From: Lachnoclostridium sp. UBA1434
Lineage (GTDB): Bacteria > Bacillota > Clostridia > Lachnospirales > Lachnospiraceae
Reading direction: 5' to 3'
Length of the DNA stretch: 11,638 bases
NCBI GenBank assembly: GCA_002329645.1
Contig: DCTS01000085.1
Coordinates: 37,024 to 48,661, forward strand
This document shows positions 1 to 6,371 of this stretch, piece by piece (the first letter of the stretch is position 1; each line of letters begins with the position of its first letter). The notes below the pieces were generated by a model, which saw nothing but the letters and a program-made list of their open reading frames with translations, did not search any database and had not been told where the DNA came from. The position numbers and the translations under genes were made by a program.

Positions 1-235
1 TTATGCCGAGGAAGCTTTTTAATGCATGCTCAAACTCATCGGTGTAAGGCCCTGCAGTAAGCCAGAACTCGAGCGCCGAATCTATGAGCCTTACAAGCTC
101 CTCCGAATCATATACCCTGCCGGAGTAGCTGATCCTGTCTCCTTCCCTGAAGGTGTCATGTCTTTTATGCCTTATATCATAATAATCTCGCACCAGTTCA
201 AGTATTTGTCTTTTTAATTGATCCTCGGTCTGCAT
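1..235 (-). CDS. rfbH: RfbH-like CDP-6-deoxy-hexulose 3-dehydrase, N-terminal part (cut by the window edge)
   Basis: Only the first 78 codons are visible; the reading frame is open at base 1. RfbH (E1) is a PMP- and [2Fe-2S]-dependent enzyme that removes the 3-hydroxyl from CDP-4-keto-6-deoxy-D-glucose on the way to CDP-3,6-dideoxyhexoses such as paratose, abequose, tyvelose or ascarylose. The visible segment carries the typical N-terminal pattern of this family: a basic helical start, then GDRISYSGRVYD (about residues 32-43), then LIDSALEFWLTAGPYTDEFE (about 50-69), then a lead into the aminotransferase-like fold at FLGI. The start at 235 is supported by AAGGAG at 241-246 with a 5-base spacer. 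The cofactor residues and the iron-sulphur cysteines lie outside the window. The gene follows the ATP-grasp gene after a 165-base gap, so it may have its own promoter. RfbF in the same cluster supports the assignment. A related sugar aminotransferase is less likely. Confidence 0.8.
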   Translation of the reverse strand, partial: MQTEDQLKRQILELVRDYYDIRHKRHDTFREGDRISYSGRVYDSEELVRLIDSALEFWLTAGPYTDEFEHALKSFLGI

Positions 236-278
236 ATTGTCTCCTTGTCTTATTCGTGTATTTATTTACTTTACTCTT

Positions 279-293
279 AATTACAATGTAATT
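279..293. promoter_or_regulatory. Perfect 15-base palindrome upstream of rfbH (possible operator)
   Basis: The sequence AATTACAATGTAATT is a perfect inverted repeat with 7-base arms around one central base. It lies 43 bases upstream of the rfbH start codon, inside the only sizeable gap. Its position and symmetry suit a dimeric regulator. No regulator gene is visible, and the motif is AT-rich, so it could be chance. Confidence 0.3.
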
Positions 294-330
294 GCTATTC
301 TGCCTGCTGTCTTTCAGTATTGTGCTTGGA

Positions 331-358
331 CCTATATCAGCCGATCCGCGGGAATCCT
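331..358 (-). repeat. Degenerate copy of the 3' end of the ATP-grasp gene
   Basis: These 28 bases match 400-427, the 3' end of the ATP-grasp gene, at 24 of 28 positions by eye. The offset is 69 bases, exactly 23 codons. On the minus strand this copy reads ...RIPADRLI then TAG, against RIPAEQLV then TAG in the gene. The 22 codons between the two TAG stops are open in the same frame. The copy is either a remnant of a tandem TupA-like paralogue whose body was lost, or a short tandem duplication. Confidence 0.65.
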
Positions 359-400
359 TTTCATACTTATAAAAGCTGCCTGGCAAGTACCCTGTTTAAC

Positions 401-1315
401 CTATACCAGCTGCTCTGCGGGAATCCTGCTAAGATCGAAAAATTCACCGATTTTGAAATCCCAGTCATCCGGAATAAATCTTCTGGTCCCCCCTGCATGA
501 TAGAATGTGAGTTCCCCAAAATATACCCTGCCCCCTTCATCATAAAGGTCGACTCTTACATGGGGAAAGTCTCCGGAAAGCCTTCTGGATACCTCTATCA
601 TCTCATCAAGATGCTCCGGCCTTTCAATATCAGGGTTGTTATCCGCTTCTGTTGACACCGGGATATGATTCCAGTTCAGATCGAAAAAATCAAACTTGAC
701 TTCAATATCCCTTTCCGAGCATACCAGCACAATCCTGGGTTCCCCATGGAAGCATAAGAACTTATAGTCCTTTATCGCCCTTCCGTCTTGTCCTGCTATG
801 TAACGCTCAGCCAATATTTTGTGAGGAAGGCCGTAATATGCCCATTCCCTTGTCTTAGTGGCAATTTGCCTTTTGGAATACTTATTAATAACGGCTCTTG
901 CCTTATCAATATCCAGCTCGGCCTTATTCCTGCATATAACAACATCCCCTGTGCCGTTGGTAGCCTTTAGGACAAAGGCATCGGGAAGGGCGGCAAAATC
1001 TATATCATCAAAGCTGTCCCAGCTGCCGTAGCATTCGATAAGATATTTCTGGCCAATCTTTTCCCTTACATAATCCCGTACCATAAGCTTGTCGGTACAT
1101 ATTTTCGCCAGGTCATAGCGCCAGTGCAGCTTATACCAGGCAAGCTTTTCCGTATATGCCTCGGCTTTGTGCAAATTAAGCTTCCGTCTGAATGTTAGCC
1201 TGTATATGAGCTTAAGATAAGACTCATCGCCAAGCCAGTCCATCAGGCCCCTTCTTTCCAGACCATATATTATCCTAGACGGATTGTTTATAATTTTCTT
1301 AATCTCTCCGAACAT
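401..1315 (-). CDS. TupA-like ATP-grasp protein
   Basis: The 304-residue product matches the TupA-like ATP-grasp family found in polysaccharide clusters. ATP-grasp enzymes join a carboxylate to an amine or similar nucleophile through an acyl-phosphate; TupA itself comes from teichuronopeptide synthesis. Visible elements are FVLKATNGTGDVVIC (about 114-128, nucleotide-binding lysine and glycine-rich loop), ILAERYI (167-173), DYKFLCFHGEPRIV (183-196), HVRVDLY (252-258) and the metal-binding end FGELTFYHAGG (266-276). The N-terminal 60 or so residues are the basic helical lead usual in this family. I see no signal peptide or membrane segment, so it is probably cytoplasmic. The start at 1315 has GGAG with a 5-base spacer. 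It follows ugd after 48 bases, which suggests a glucuronate carboxyl as acceptor, but substrate and product are unknown. Such genes are often annotated loosely as glycosyltransferases. A partial copy of its 3' end lies just downstream. Confidence 0.82.
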   Translation of the reverse strand: MFGEIKKIINNPSRIIYGLERRGLMDWLGDESYLKLIYRLTFRRKLNLHKAEAYTEKLAWYKLHWRYDLAKICTDKLMVRDYVREKIGQKYLIECYGSWDSFDDIDFAALPDAFVLKATNGTGDVVICRNKAELDIDKARAVINKYSKRQIATKTREWAYYGLPHKILAERYIAGQDGRAIKDYKFLCFHGEPRIVLVCSERDIEVKFDFFDLNWNHIPVSTEADNNPDIERPEHLDEMIEVSRRLSGDFPHVRVDLYDEGGRVYFGELTFYHAGGTRRFIPDDWDFKIGEFFDLSRIPAEQLV

Positions 1316-1358
1316 ACCTTCTCCATATCCTTATTTTTATCTGTTTTTCGTTATATTC

Positions 1359-1371
1359 TTACATTATGTAA
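1359..1371. promoter_or_regulatory. 13-base palindrome across the ugd stop codon
   Basis: TTACATTATGTAA is a perfect inverted repeat with 6-base arms and one central base. It spans the end of ugd and the start of the short gap before the ATP-grasp gene. It shares the TTACA...TGTAA half-sites with the palindrome at 279-293. It may be a regulator site or just an AT-rich coincidence; the arms are too short and AT-rich for a terminator. Confidence 0.2.
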
Positions 1372-2785
1372 TATTATTCACCGGTACAAGCTTATGCACA
1401 GGCCTTGCCGTCATAGGTCCTGCTTCATATCCCTGGCTTGCCGCCCTGAATGCGGAAAGAATGTGCGGCTGCCTTCTCCCTATGGAATAATACTCGACTC
1501 CCGCCTGCTCCATTTTTTCTATGTCATATATATTCCTTCCGTCAAATACCAGCGGAGTTTTCATAAGCATTTTAAAGGTTAAGGGCTTTATCCTCCTGAT
1601 AATATCCCACTCGGTAAAAACAAAGCATAAATGAGAGTCTTTAAGAGCTTCTTCAACACTTCCGGCATATGTTATGCTGCCCCTTTTATTCCTGCCCTCA
1701 GGGTATACCTTTTTATAATTTGGCATGCCTATGGGATCGTATGCATGAATTTCCGCACCGTTATCAAGCAGCAGAGCTATATTATCAAGGGAAGGCGCTT
1801 CCCTCAAATCGTCGGTCCCGGGCTTAAAGGTCAGTCCCAGTACTGCTGTCTTCAAGCCGCTGAAGGTTATAAGCCTTCTGCTTGCCTTCCTGAACAGCAG
1901 TGTTTTCTGTTCCCTGTTGACATCGATTGCTGCTTTTATGGTCTTAAGCTCATATCCGTTCTGCCTTGCCAGGTAATCCAGGGCTTTCGTATCCTTGGGA
2001 AAGCAGGAGCCTCCGTAGCCTATTCCTGCGCACAGGAATTTGTCCCCTATACGGCTGTCATAGGACATTCCCCTTGCAACATCATCAATATCCGCTCCGA
2101 CCAGCTCGCAGAGATTGGCTATTTCGTTAATATATGAAAGCTTCAGTGCAAGAAAATCATTGGAGGCGTATTTAATCATCTCGGCAGATTTCCTGCTTAC
2201 GGTCACTATGGGAAGCTTAAAGGGCTCATATATCCTTGTGAGCATATCCTGGGCCCATTTGCTTTCGGTTCCGATTATAATTCTTGCGGCCTGCAGAGTG
2301 TCTCTGACAGCGGAGCCCTGAGCCAGAAATTCAGGATTTGACGCTACCTCTATCCTTACATCTCTTACAAGAAACTCCCTTATGAATTGCTCAACCTTAT
2401 CGTTAGTTCCTACGGGAACCGTTGACTTAACCACCACAAGACAGTCCCTTGTGACTGTTTCCGCAATCTGTCTTGCAACCGAGGCAATATAGGACAGATT
2501 CGCGGAACCGTCGGGCAGCTCAGGCGTACCTACTCCTATAAAAATGGCATCCGCATCCTTATATGCCTTGCGATAATCTGTGGTATAGTCAAGCCTTCCG
2601 GCATTATAATTTTTTATCATCAGTTCCTCAAGGCCGGCTTCATATATAGGTGAGATGCCCTTTTTCATAATGCTGACCTTATTCTCGTCGATATCCACGC
2701 AGGTAACGCTATGCCCCACCTCCGCAAAGCATACTCCTGCCACCAATCCCACATAGCCTGTTCCAGCTACCGCAATTTTAAACAT
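1364..2785 (-). CDS. ugd: UDP-glucose 6-dehydrogenase
   Basis: This enzyme oxidises UDP-glucose twice with NAD+ to give UDP-glucuronate, a precursor for acidic polysaccharides. The 473-residue product has the N-terminal Rossmann motif GTGYVGL (about 8-14), VGTPELPDGSANLSYI (85-100), KSTVPVGT (120-127) and NPEFLAQGSAV (150-160). The helix SAEMIKYASNDFLALKLSYINE (from about 200) carries the conserved Lys and Asn. The catalytic cysteine is Cys261 in GYGGSCFPKD, and GLTFKPGTDDLREAPS (317-332) belongs to the C-terminal UDP-binding domain. The GYGGSCFPKD form points to UDP-glucose rather than GDP-mannose dehydrogenase. The length is slightly above the usual 430-450 because of a C-terminal tail of unclear role. 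The start at 2785 has AAAGGA at 8 bases. It lies 46 bases after manC and just before the ATP-grasp gene. Confidence 0.93.
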   Translation of the reverse strand: MFKIAVAGTGYVGLVAGVCFAEVGHSVTCVDIDENKVSIMKKGISPIYEAGLEELMIKNYNAGRLDYTTDYRKAYKDADAIFIGVGTPELPDGSANLSYIASVARQIAETVTRDCLVVVKSTVPVGTNDKVEQFIREFLVRDVRIEVASNPEFLAQGSAVRDTLQAARIIIGTESKWAQDMLTRIYEPFKLPIVTVSRKSAEMIKYASNDFLALKLSYINEIANLCELVGADIDDVARGMSYDSRIGDKFLCAGIGYGGSCFPKDTKALDYLARQNGYELKTIKAAIDVNREQKTLLFRKASRRLITFSGLKTAVLGLTFKPGTDDLREAPSLDNIALLLDNGAEIHAYDPIGMPNYKKVYPEGRNKRGSITYAGSVEEALKDSHLCFVFTEWDIIRRIKPLTFKMLMKTPLVFDGRNIYDIEKMEQAGVEYYSIGRRQPHILSAFRAASQGYEAGPMTARPVHKLVPVNNIT

Positions 2786-2831
2786 AATAACTATCCTTTC
2801 ATACGTTAGTTATTCAAGTATTTTCAAAAGC

Positions 2832-4223
2832 TCAGCTCCATAACCATTCAAATTCCTCGCTGTCCTCCTCGGTTAATTCATCGCCTATCTGCACCTCAAT
2901 ATAATGCAGGTCGCTGCCTTCATGGGCTCTTATTCCATGCTTTTTACCCCTTTTAACAATAACCACATCTCCCCTGCTTATCTCTCTGACAGCGCCGTCA
3001 ATTACCATAAAGCCTGTTCCGTTTACAATTGTCCACATCTCATCCCTTTTCTTATGGGCACTATAGCCTGTATTGCGGCCTGCCTTAATATGCAGGTGCT
3101 TTGTAAGGGCCTTGGCCGAATCCTCATATTCGGAGTAATCGCATACCCTGTATCTCCCCCATGTGCCCTCATAGCACATCGGCCTTTCATAGACATTATT
3201 CACATAAGCTTTTAGATTAAGGCTCTTAGCCTTATCCGAGACCAGGATCCCGTCGGGACTGGCAGCCACAACTATATTCTCCAGTCCCAATGCTATTACG
3301 GGCAGGGGCAGCTCATTAATGACAGTGGTATTTCTGGTGTCCTCCCCAAAGGTTACGCGGCCTAAAAATTTATCCTGCATTTCCTCGCACAATATGTTCC
3401 AGGTTCCAAGATCCTTCCAGCAGCCCTTATATGGAATCATTGCTATTGAACTTGCCTTCTCCGCAACCTCATAATCAAAGCTTGTTTTTTTAAAGAATGA
3501 ATAGCTTCTCCGCACATCTTCATAGGTGAGGCATTCCCTTCCTGCTGCTTTCATGGATGTGACAGCAATATCCATTACATATTTAAGCCTGAAGCCGAAT
3601 ACGCCGCCGTTCCAGACGGCACCCCTGCCGATAAGCTTCCTGGCGGTTTCCTCACCGGGCTTTTCACAGAAGGCCTCCACCATGTGAATGTTGAGATCCT
3701 CTCGCAATTGCTTATCAGTATCATCTATATTCTGCATCCTGGGCACGATATATCCGTATGCCGGGGACGCACAATCCGGTACAATTCCCATAAGCACCAG
3801 ATCAGCCGCATTAAGAATTACAGCCTGCTCCATACGCCTAAGTACATGAAAGTATTCCATATCGGCGTAAGGGTCCACGGGAAGCACAAGTATTGCTTCA
3901 TCAGGATCAACCTTTTTTACAAATGAAAGATAGGAGCATGACAGCGCAATTGCAGGAAAGGTATCCCTGCGCTCAGGCTCCAGTACCAGCTCAACATTAT
4001 CACCAAGCTGGCTTCGTATTGCATCCTTTTGTGAACTGCCTGCTGCAACTATGATGTCCGCATCAATTCCGGCTTTTCTGATTTGCCCGTATACCCGTTG
4101 AATCATGGACTCATAAGTCCCGTTCTCGTTTTTCAAAAGCTTTAAGAACTGCTTAGATCGGATGCCGTTAGATAAGGGCCACAGTCTTTTTCCCGATCCT
4201 CCTGATAAAAGAATGATATGCAT
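2832..4223 (-). CDS. manC: Mannose-1-phosphate guanylyltransferase with C-terminal cupin domain (ManC type)
   Basis: The enzyme makes GDP-mannose from mannose-1-phosphate and GTP, the feedstock for the Gmd and Fcl proteins encoded just upstream. The 463-residue product has the nucleotidyltransferase signature GGSGKRLWPLS (8-18) and KQFLKLL (24-30). It also has LPVDPYAD (114-121), AYGYIVPR (155-162), FCEKPG (185-190), WNGGVFGF (204-211), FDYEVAEKA (249-257) and WKDLGTW (269-275). A cupin domain follows at about 355-450, as in bifunctional GMP/PMI enzymes. In the cupin metal motif the usual HxH reads H390-K391-K392, with E395 and H429 kept, so the isomerase activity is doubtful. The start codon is fixed by the conserved N-terminus; GAGG lies only 2 bases away, with AGGGA at a better distance. 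The gap to fcl is 39 bases. No phosphomannomutase gene is visible. Confidence 0.9.
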   Translation of the reverse strand: MHIILLSGGSGKRLWPLSNGIRSKQFLKLLKNENGTYESMIQRVYGQIRKAGIDADIIVAAGSSQKDAIRSQLGDNVELVLEPERRDTFPAIALSCSYLSFVKKVDPDEAILVLPVDPYADMEYFHVLRRMEQAVILNAADLVLMGIVPDCASPAYGYIVPRMQNIDDTDKQLREDLNIHMVEAFCEKPGEETARKLIGRGAVWNGGVFGFRLKYVMDIAVTSMKAAGRECLTYEDVRRSYSFFKKTSFDYEVAEKASSIAMIPYKGCWKDLGTWNILCEEMQDKFLGRVTFGEDTRNTTVINELPLPVIALGLENIVVAASPDGILVSDKAKSLNLKAYVNNVYERPMCYEGTWGRYRVCDYSEYEDSAKALTKHLHIKAGRNTGYSAHKKRDEMWTIVNGTGFMVIDGAVREISRGDVVIVKRGKKHGIRAHEGSDLHYIEVQIGDELTEEDSEEFEWLWS

Positions 4224-4262
4224 ATCCTCATTCCCTGCCGGTCCGTATAGTTCTTATGTACC

Positions 4263-5207
4263 TTATGCATAACCTCTTCTTGACGCGCCGGACAGAAAAT
4301 CTGCATATACAAGCCTTATGCCCTCCTCCAGCCCGGTTTTGTATCTCCAGCCTGCTTTTTCAAGGGTGCTTACGTCCAAAAGCTTGCGAGGCGTACCGTC
4401 AGGCTTGCTATTATCGAATTCCAGGTCTCCCTCATAACCGACTATCCTCTTAATGGTAAGTGCAAGGTCATTAATTGATATTTCCTTACCGGTACCTATA
4501 TTGACAGGCTTATTCCCAGAGTAATTATTCATCAGAAATATGCATGCATCCGCCAGGTCCTCGGAATACATGAATTCCCTTAAGGGCCTTCCCGTACCCC
4601 AGATAACCACCTTCTTATGTCCTGCTTCCCTGGCCTCATGAATTCGCCTGATTAATGCGGGAAGCACATGGGAATTCTCAGGATGGTAATTATCATTGGG
4701 ACCGTACAGGTTTGTCGGCATCACTACAATATAGTCCGTGCCGTACTGCCTGTTCAGGTATTCACAATACTTTAGCCCGCATATTTTGGCTAAGGCATAA
4801 GCCTCATTGGTTTTCTCCAGTTCACTTGTAAGAAGGCAATCCTCCGGCATTGGCTGCGGCGCCAGTCTCGGATATATGCAGGAGCTTCCGATAAACATAA
4901 GCCTTTTTATTCCGTTATTATAGGCAGCTCTGATAACGTTCATTTCAATCATTATGTTGTCATACATGAAGTCGGCGGGATACATGCTGTTAGCCAGGAT
5001 GCCTCCCACTCTGGCGGCTGCAAGGAATACATACTCGATATGATTTGATTTAAAAAAGTCCTCCACATCCTGCTGCCTGCGCAGATCCAATTCCTCCGAG
5101 GTTCGTGCAATAATGTTGCGGTATCCTGATTCTTCAAGCTTTTTCCTGATTGCCGAACCAACCATCCCCCTGTGTCCTGCTACATATATACTGCTTCCCG
5201 GTTCCAT
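4263..5207 (-). CDS. fcl: GDP-L-fucose synthase
   Basis: Fcl (WcaG) converts GDP-4-keto-6-deoxy-D-mannose to GDP-L-fucose by 3,5-epimerisation and NADPH-dependent reduction. The 314 residues match the usual length of about 310-320. Features in order are the dinucleotide motif GHRGMVGSAI (11-20), LAAARVGGI (62-70), the Ser-Ser-Cys site at 108-110 in GSSCIYP, the Y137-x3-K141 pair in YALAK, PTNLYGPNDN (164-173), and His180 in NSHVLPALIRR. Together these give the full Ser/Tyr/Lys plus Cys/His catalytic set of this short-chain dehydrogenase family. WGTGRPLREFMYSEDLA and the C-terminal KPDGTPRKLLD are also typical. The start at 5207 has GGAGG at 5214-5218 with a 6-base spacer. It lies 38 bases after gmd and 39 bases before manC, forming a compact GDP-fucose cassette. 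Confidence 0.95.
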   Translation of the reverse strand: MEPGSSIYVAGHRGMVGSAIRKKLEESGYRNIIARTSEELDLRRQQDVEDFFKSNHIEYVFLAAARVGGILANSMYPADFMYDNIMIEMNVIRAAYNNGIKRLMFIGSSCIYPRLAPQPMPEDCLLTSELEKTNEAYALAKICGLKYCEYLNRQYGTDYIVVMPTNLYGPNDNYHPENSHVLPALIRRIHEAREAGHKKVVIWGTGRPLREFMYSEDLADACIFLMNNYSGNKPVNIGTGKEISINDLALTIKRIVGYEGDLEFDNSKPDGTPRKLLDVSTLEKAGWRYKTGLEEGIRLVYADFLSGASRRGYA

Positions 5208-5245
5208 ACCGTACCTCCGTTTATCAAAACACCAATTAGTTTATG

Positions 5246-6328
5246 TTACGCAATGCTCTTAATGCTTATCTTATCAAGGTCGACTCCTGCAATTGCCTTC
5301 ATATCTGCTGCAAGCATCATGTGCACCAGGCCTTGAAAGTCCACCTTGCGCTTCCAGCCAAGCTGAGCCTCCGCCTTTTCGGGATTGCCCCATAAAAGAT
5401 CCACCTCGGTTGGTCTGAAATACCTGGGGTTAATATCCACCAAAAGGGCGCCTGTTTTTCTGTCATATCCCTTTTCATCCGGCCCCTTGCCAACCCATTC
5501 AATATCGTATCCCGCCAGGCTGAAGGAAATCTCCGCAAACTCCCGGACAGTATGGGTTTCATTCGTTGCCAGAACATAGTCGTCAGCCTTATCCTTCTGG
5601 AGCATGCGCCACATCCCCTCCACATAATCGCCGGCAAAGCCCCAGTCCCTCTTGGCATCCAGATTGCCGAGAGAAAGCTTCTCCTGCCTTCCGGCATATA
5701 TTGCGGCAACTGCCCTGGTTATTTTCCTTGTAACAAAGGTTTCTCCCCTTCTCGGCGATTCATGGTTGAACAATATGCCGTTACAGGCAAATATATCGTA
5801 TGCCTCCCTGTAATTAACCGTAATCCAGTAAGCATACAGCTTGGCTGCTCCGTAAGGGCTTCGCGGATAGAAGGGCGTCTTCTCGCTCTGGGGTGCGGTC
5901 CCGGGCATGCCCCCGAACAATTCGGAGGTTGAGGCCTGATAGAACTTTATATGCATGCCGCTGGTTCTGATTGCTTCAAGCAATCTCAAGGTCCCCAGGC
6001 CGGTAGCCTCAGCCGTATATTCCGGAACCTCAAATGACACCGCAACATGGGATTGCGCTGCAAGATTATATATTTCATCAGGCCTTATCATTGCTATCAG
6101 GTGCGACAAATTGCTGGAATCCGTTATGTCGCCATAATGAAGAAACAACCTTCTGTTTTTGTAATCAGAATTTTCAAACAAATCATCTATTCTGGTGGTG
6201 CTTATTACGCTGTGCCTTCTTATAATGCCGTGAACCTCATACCCCTTATCCAATAAAAGCTCCGTAAGGTAAGAGCCATCCTGTCCCGTGATCCCGGTGA
6301 TTAATGCAATTTTTTTATTATCCTTCAT
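5246..6328 (-). CDS. gmd: GDP-mannose 4,6-dehydratase
   Basis: Gmd makes GDP-4-keto-6-deoxy-D-mannose from GDP-mannose using bound NADP(H), the step before Fcl. The 360-residue product has the Rossmann motif ITGITGQDGSYL (10-21), RRHSVISTTRIDDL (37-50), HYGDITD (64-70), YNLAAQSHVAVSFE (87-100), QASTSELFG (131-139; Thr134 and Glu136) and the Y159-x3-K163 pair in SPYGAAK. LFNHESPRRGETFVTRKI (187-204) and RDWGFAGDYVEGMW (227-240) are near-invariant in Gmd, as is RPTEVDLLWG (305-314). I start at 6328 rather than an upstream in-frame ATG at 6355. The ATG at 6328 has GGAGGG at 6334-6339 with a 5-base spacer, and MKDNKKIALITG is the family-like N-terminus. It is 43 bases from the preceding gene. Confidence 0.96.
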   Translation of the reverse strand: MKDNKKIALITGITGQDGSYLTELLLDKGYEVHGIIRRHSVISTTRIDDLFENSDYKNRRLFLHYGDITDSSNLSHLIAMIRPDEIYNLAAQSHVAVSFEVPEYTAEATGLGTLRLLEAIRTSGMHIKFYQASTSELFGGMPGTAPQSEKTPFYPRSPYGAAKLYAYWITVNYREAYDIFACNGILFNHESPRRGETFVTRKITRAVAAIYAGRQEKLSLGNLDAKRDWGFAGDYVEGMWRMLQKDKADDYVLATNETHTVREFAEISFSLAGYDIEWVGKGPDEKGYDRKTGALLVDINPRYFRPTEVDLLWGNPEKAEAQLGWKRKVDFQGLVHMMLAADMKAIAGVDLDKISIKSIA

Positions 6329-6333
6329 ACATT

Positions 6334-6339
6334 CCCTCC
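6334..6339 (-). promoter_or_regulatory. Ribosome binding site deciding the gmd start
   Basis: GGAGGG read on the minus strand sits 5 bases before the ATG at 6328. It lies inside the longer reading frame that begins at 6355, so it favours the 360-residue form. Confidence 0.75.
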
Positions 6340-6371
6340 GATAATTCCCTGGCATGCTTGTATTAGCTTAC

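Larger units (their letters stand above)
236..400. other. Longest intergenic gap in the window (165 bases)
   Basis: This gap separates the ATP-grasp stop codon from the rfbH start, while the other gaps here are below 60 bases. Read on the minus strand it contains, in order, a degenerate copy of the last codons of the ATP-grasp gene, an AT-rich stretch, a perfect 15-base palindrome and the rfbH ribosome binding site. I see no stem followed by a T-run that would act as a terminator. The AT-rich part from about 250 to 295 could hold a promoter, but the best -35-like hexamer (TTGTAA) has no clear -10 partner at normal spacing. Confidence 0.6.

Noticed and set aside
198..386. A 62-codon minus-strand open frame in the gap, running into rfbH
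   Set aside because: It starts at a TTG, has no good ribosome binding site, overlaps the rfbH start in another frame and resembles no known protein. Part of it lies over the repeat copy of the ATP-grasp 3' end in a different frame.
371..390. Short symmetric element TGCCTGGCA near the end of the ATP-grasp gene as a terminator
   Set aside because: The arms are only 4 bases with a one-base centre, too tight for a hairpin loop, and no proper T-run follows on the minus strand.
1631..2137. Long plus-strand open frame opposite ugd (168 codons), and other plus-strand frames such as 8160-8576 and 10265-10666
   Set aside because: They lie wholly opposite strongly conserved minus-strand genes, and their translations look like antisense shadows with no recognisable motifs.
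1364..2785. GDP-mannose 6-dehydrogenase (AlgD-like), given the neighbouring GDP-mannose genes
   Set aside because: The active-site segment GYGGSCFPKD and the surrounding motifs fit UDP-glucose dehydrogenase better than AlgD.
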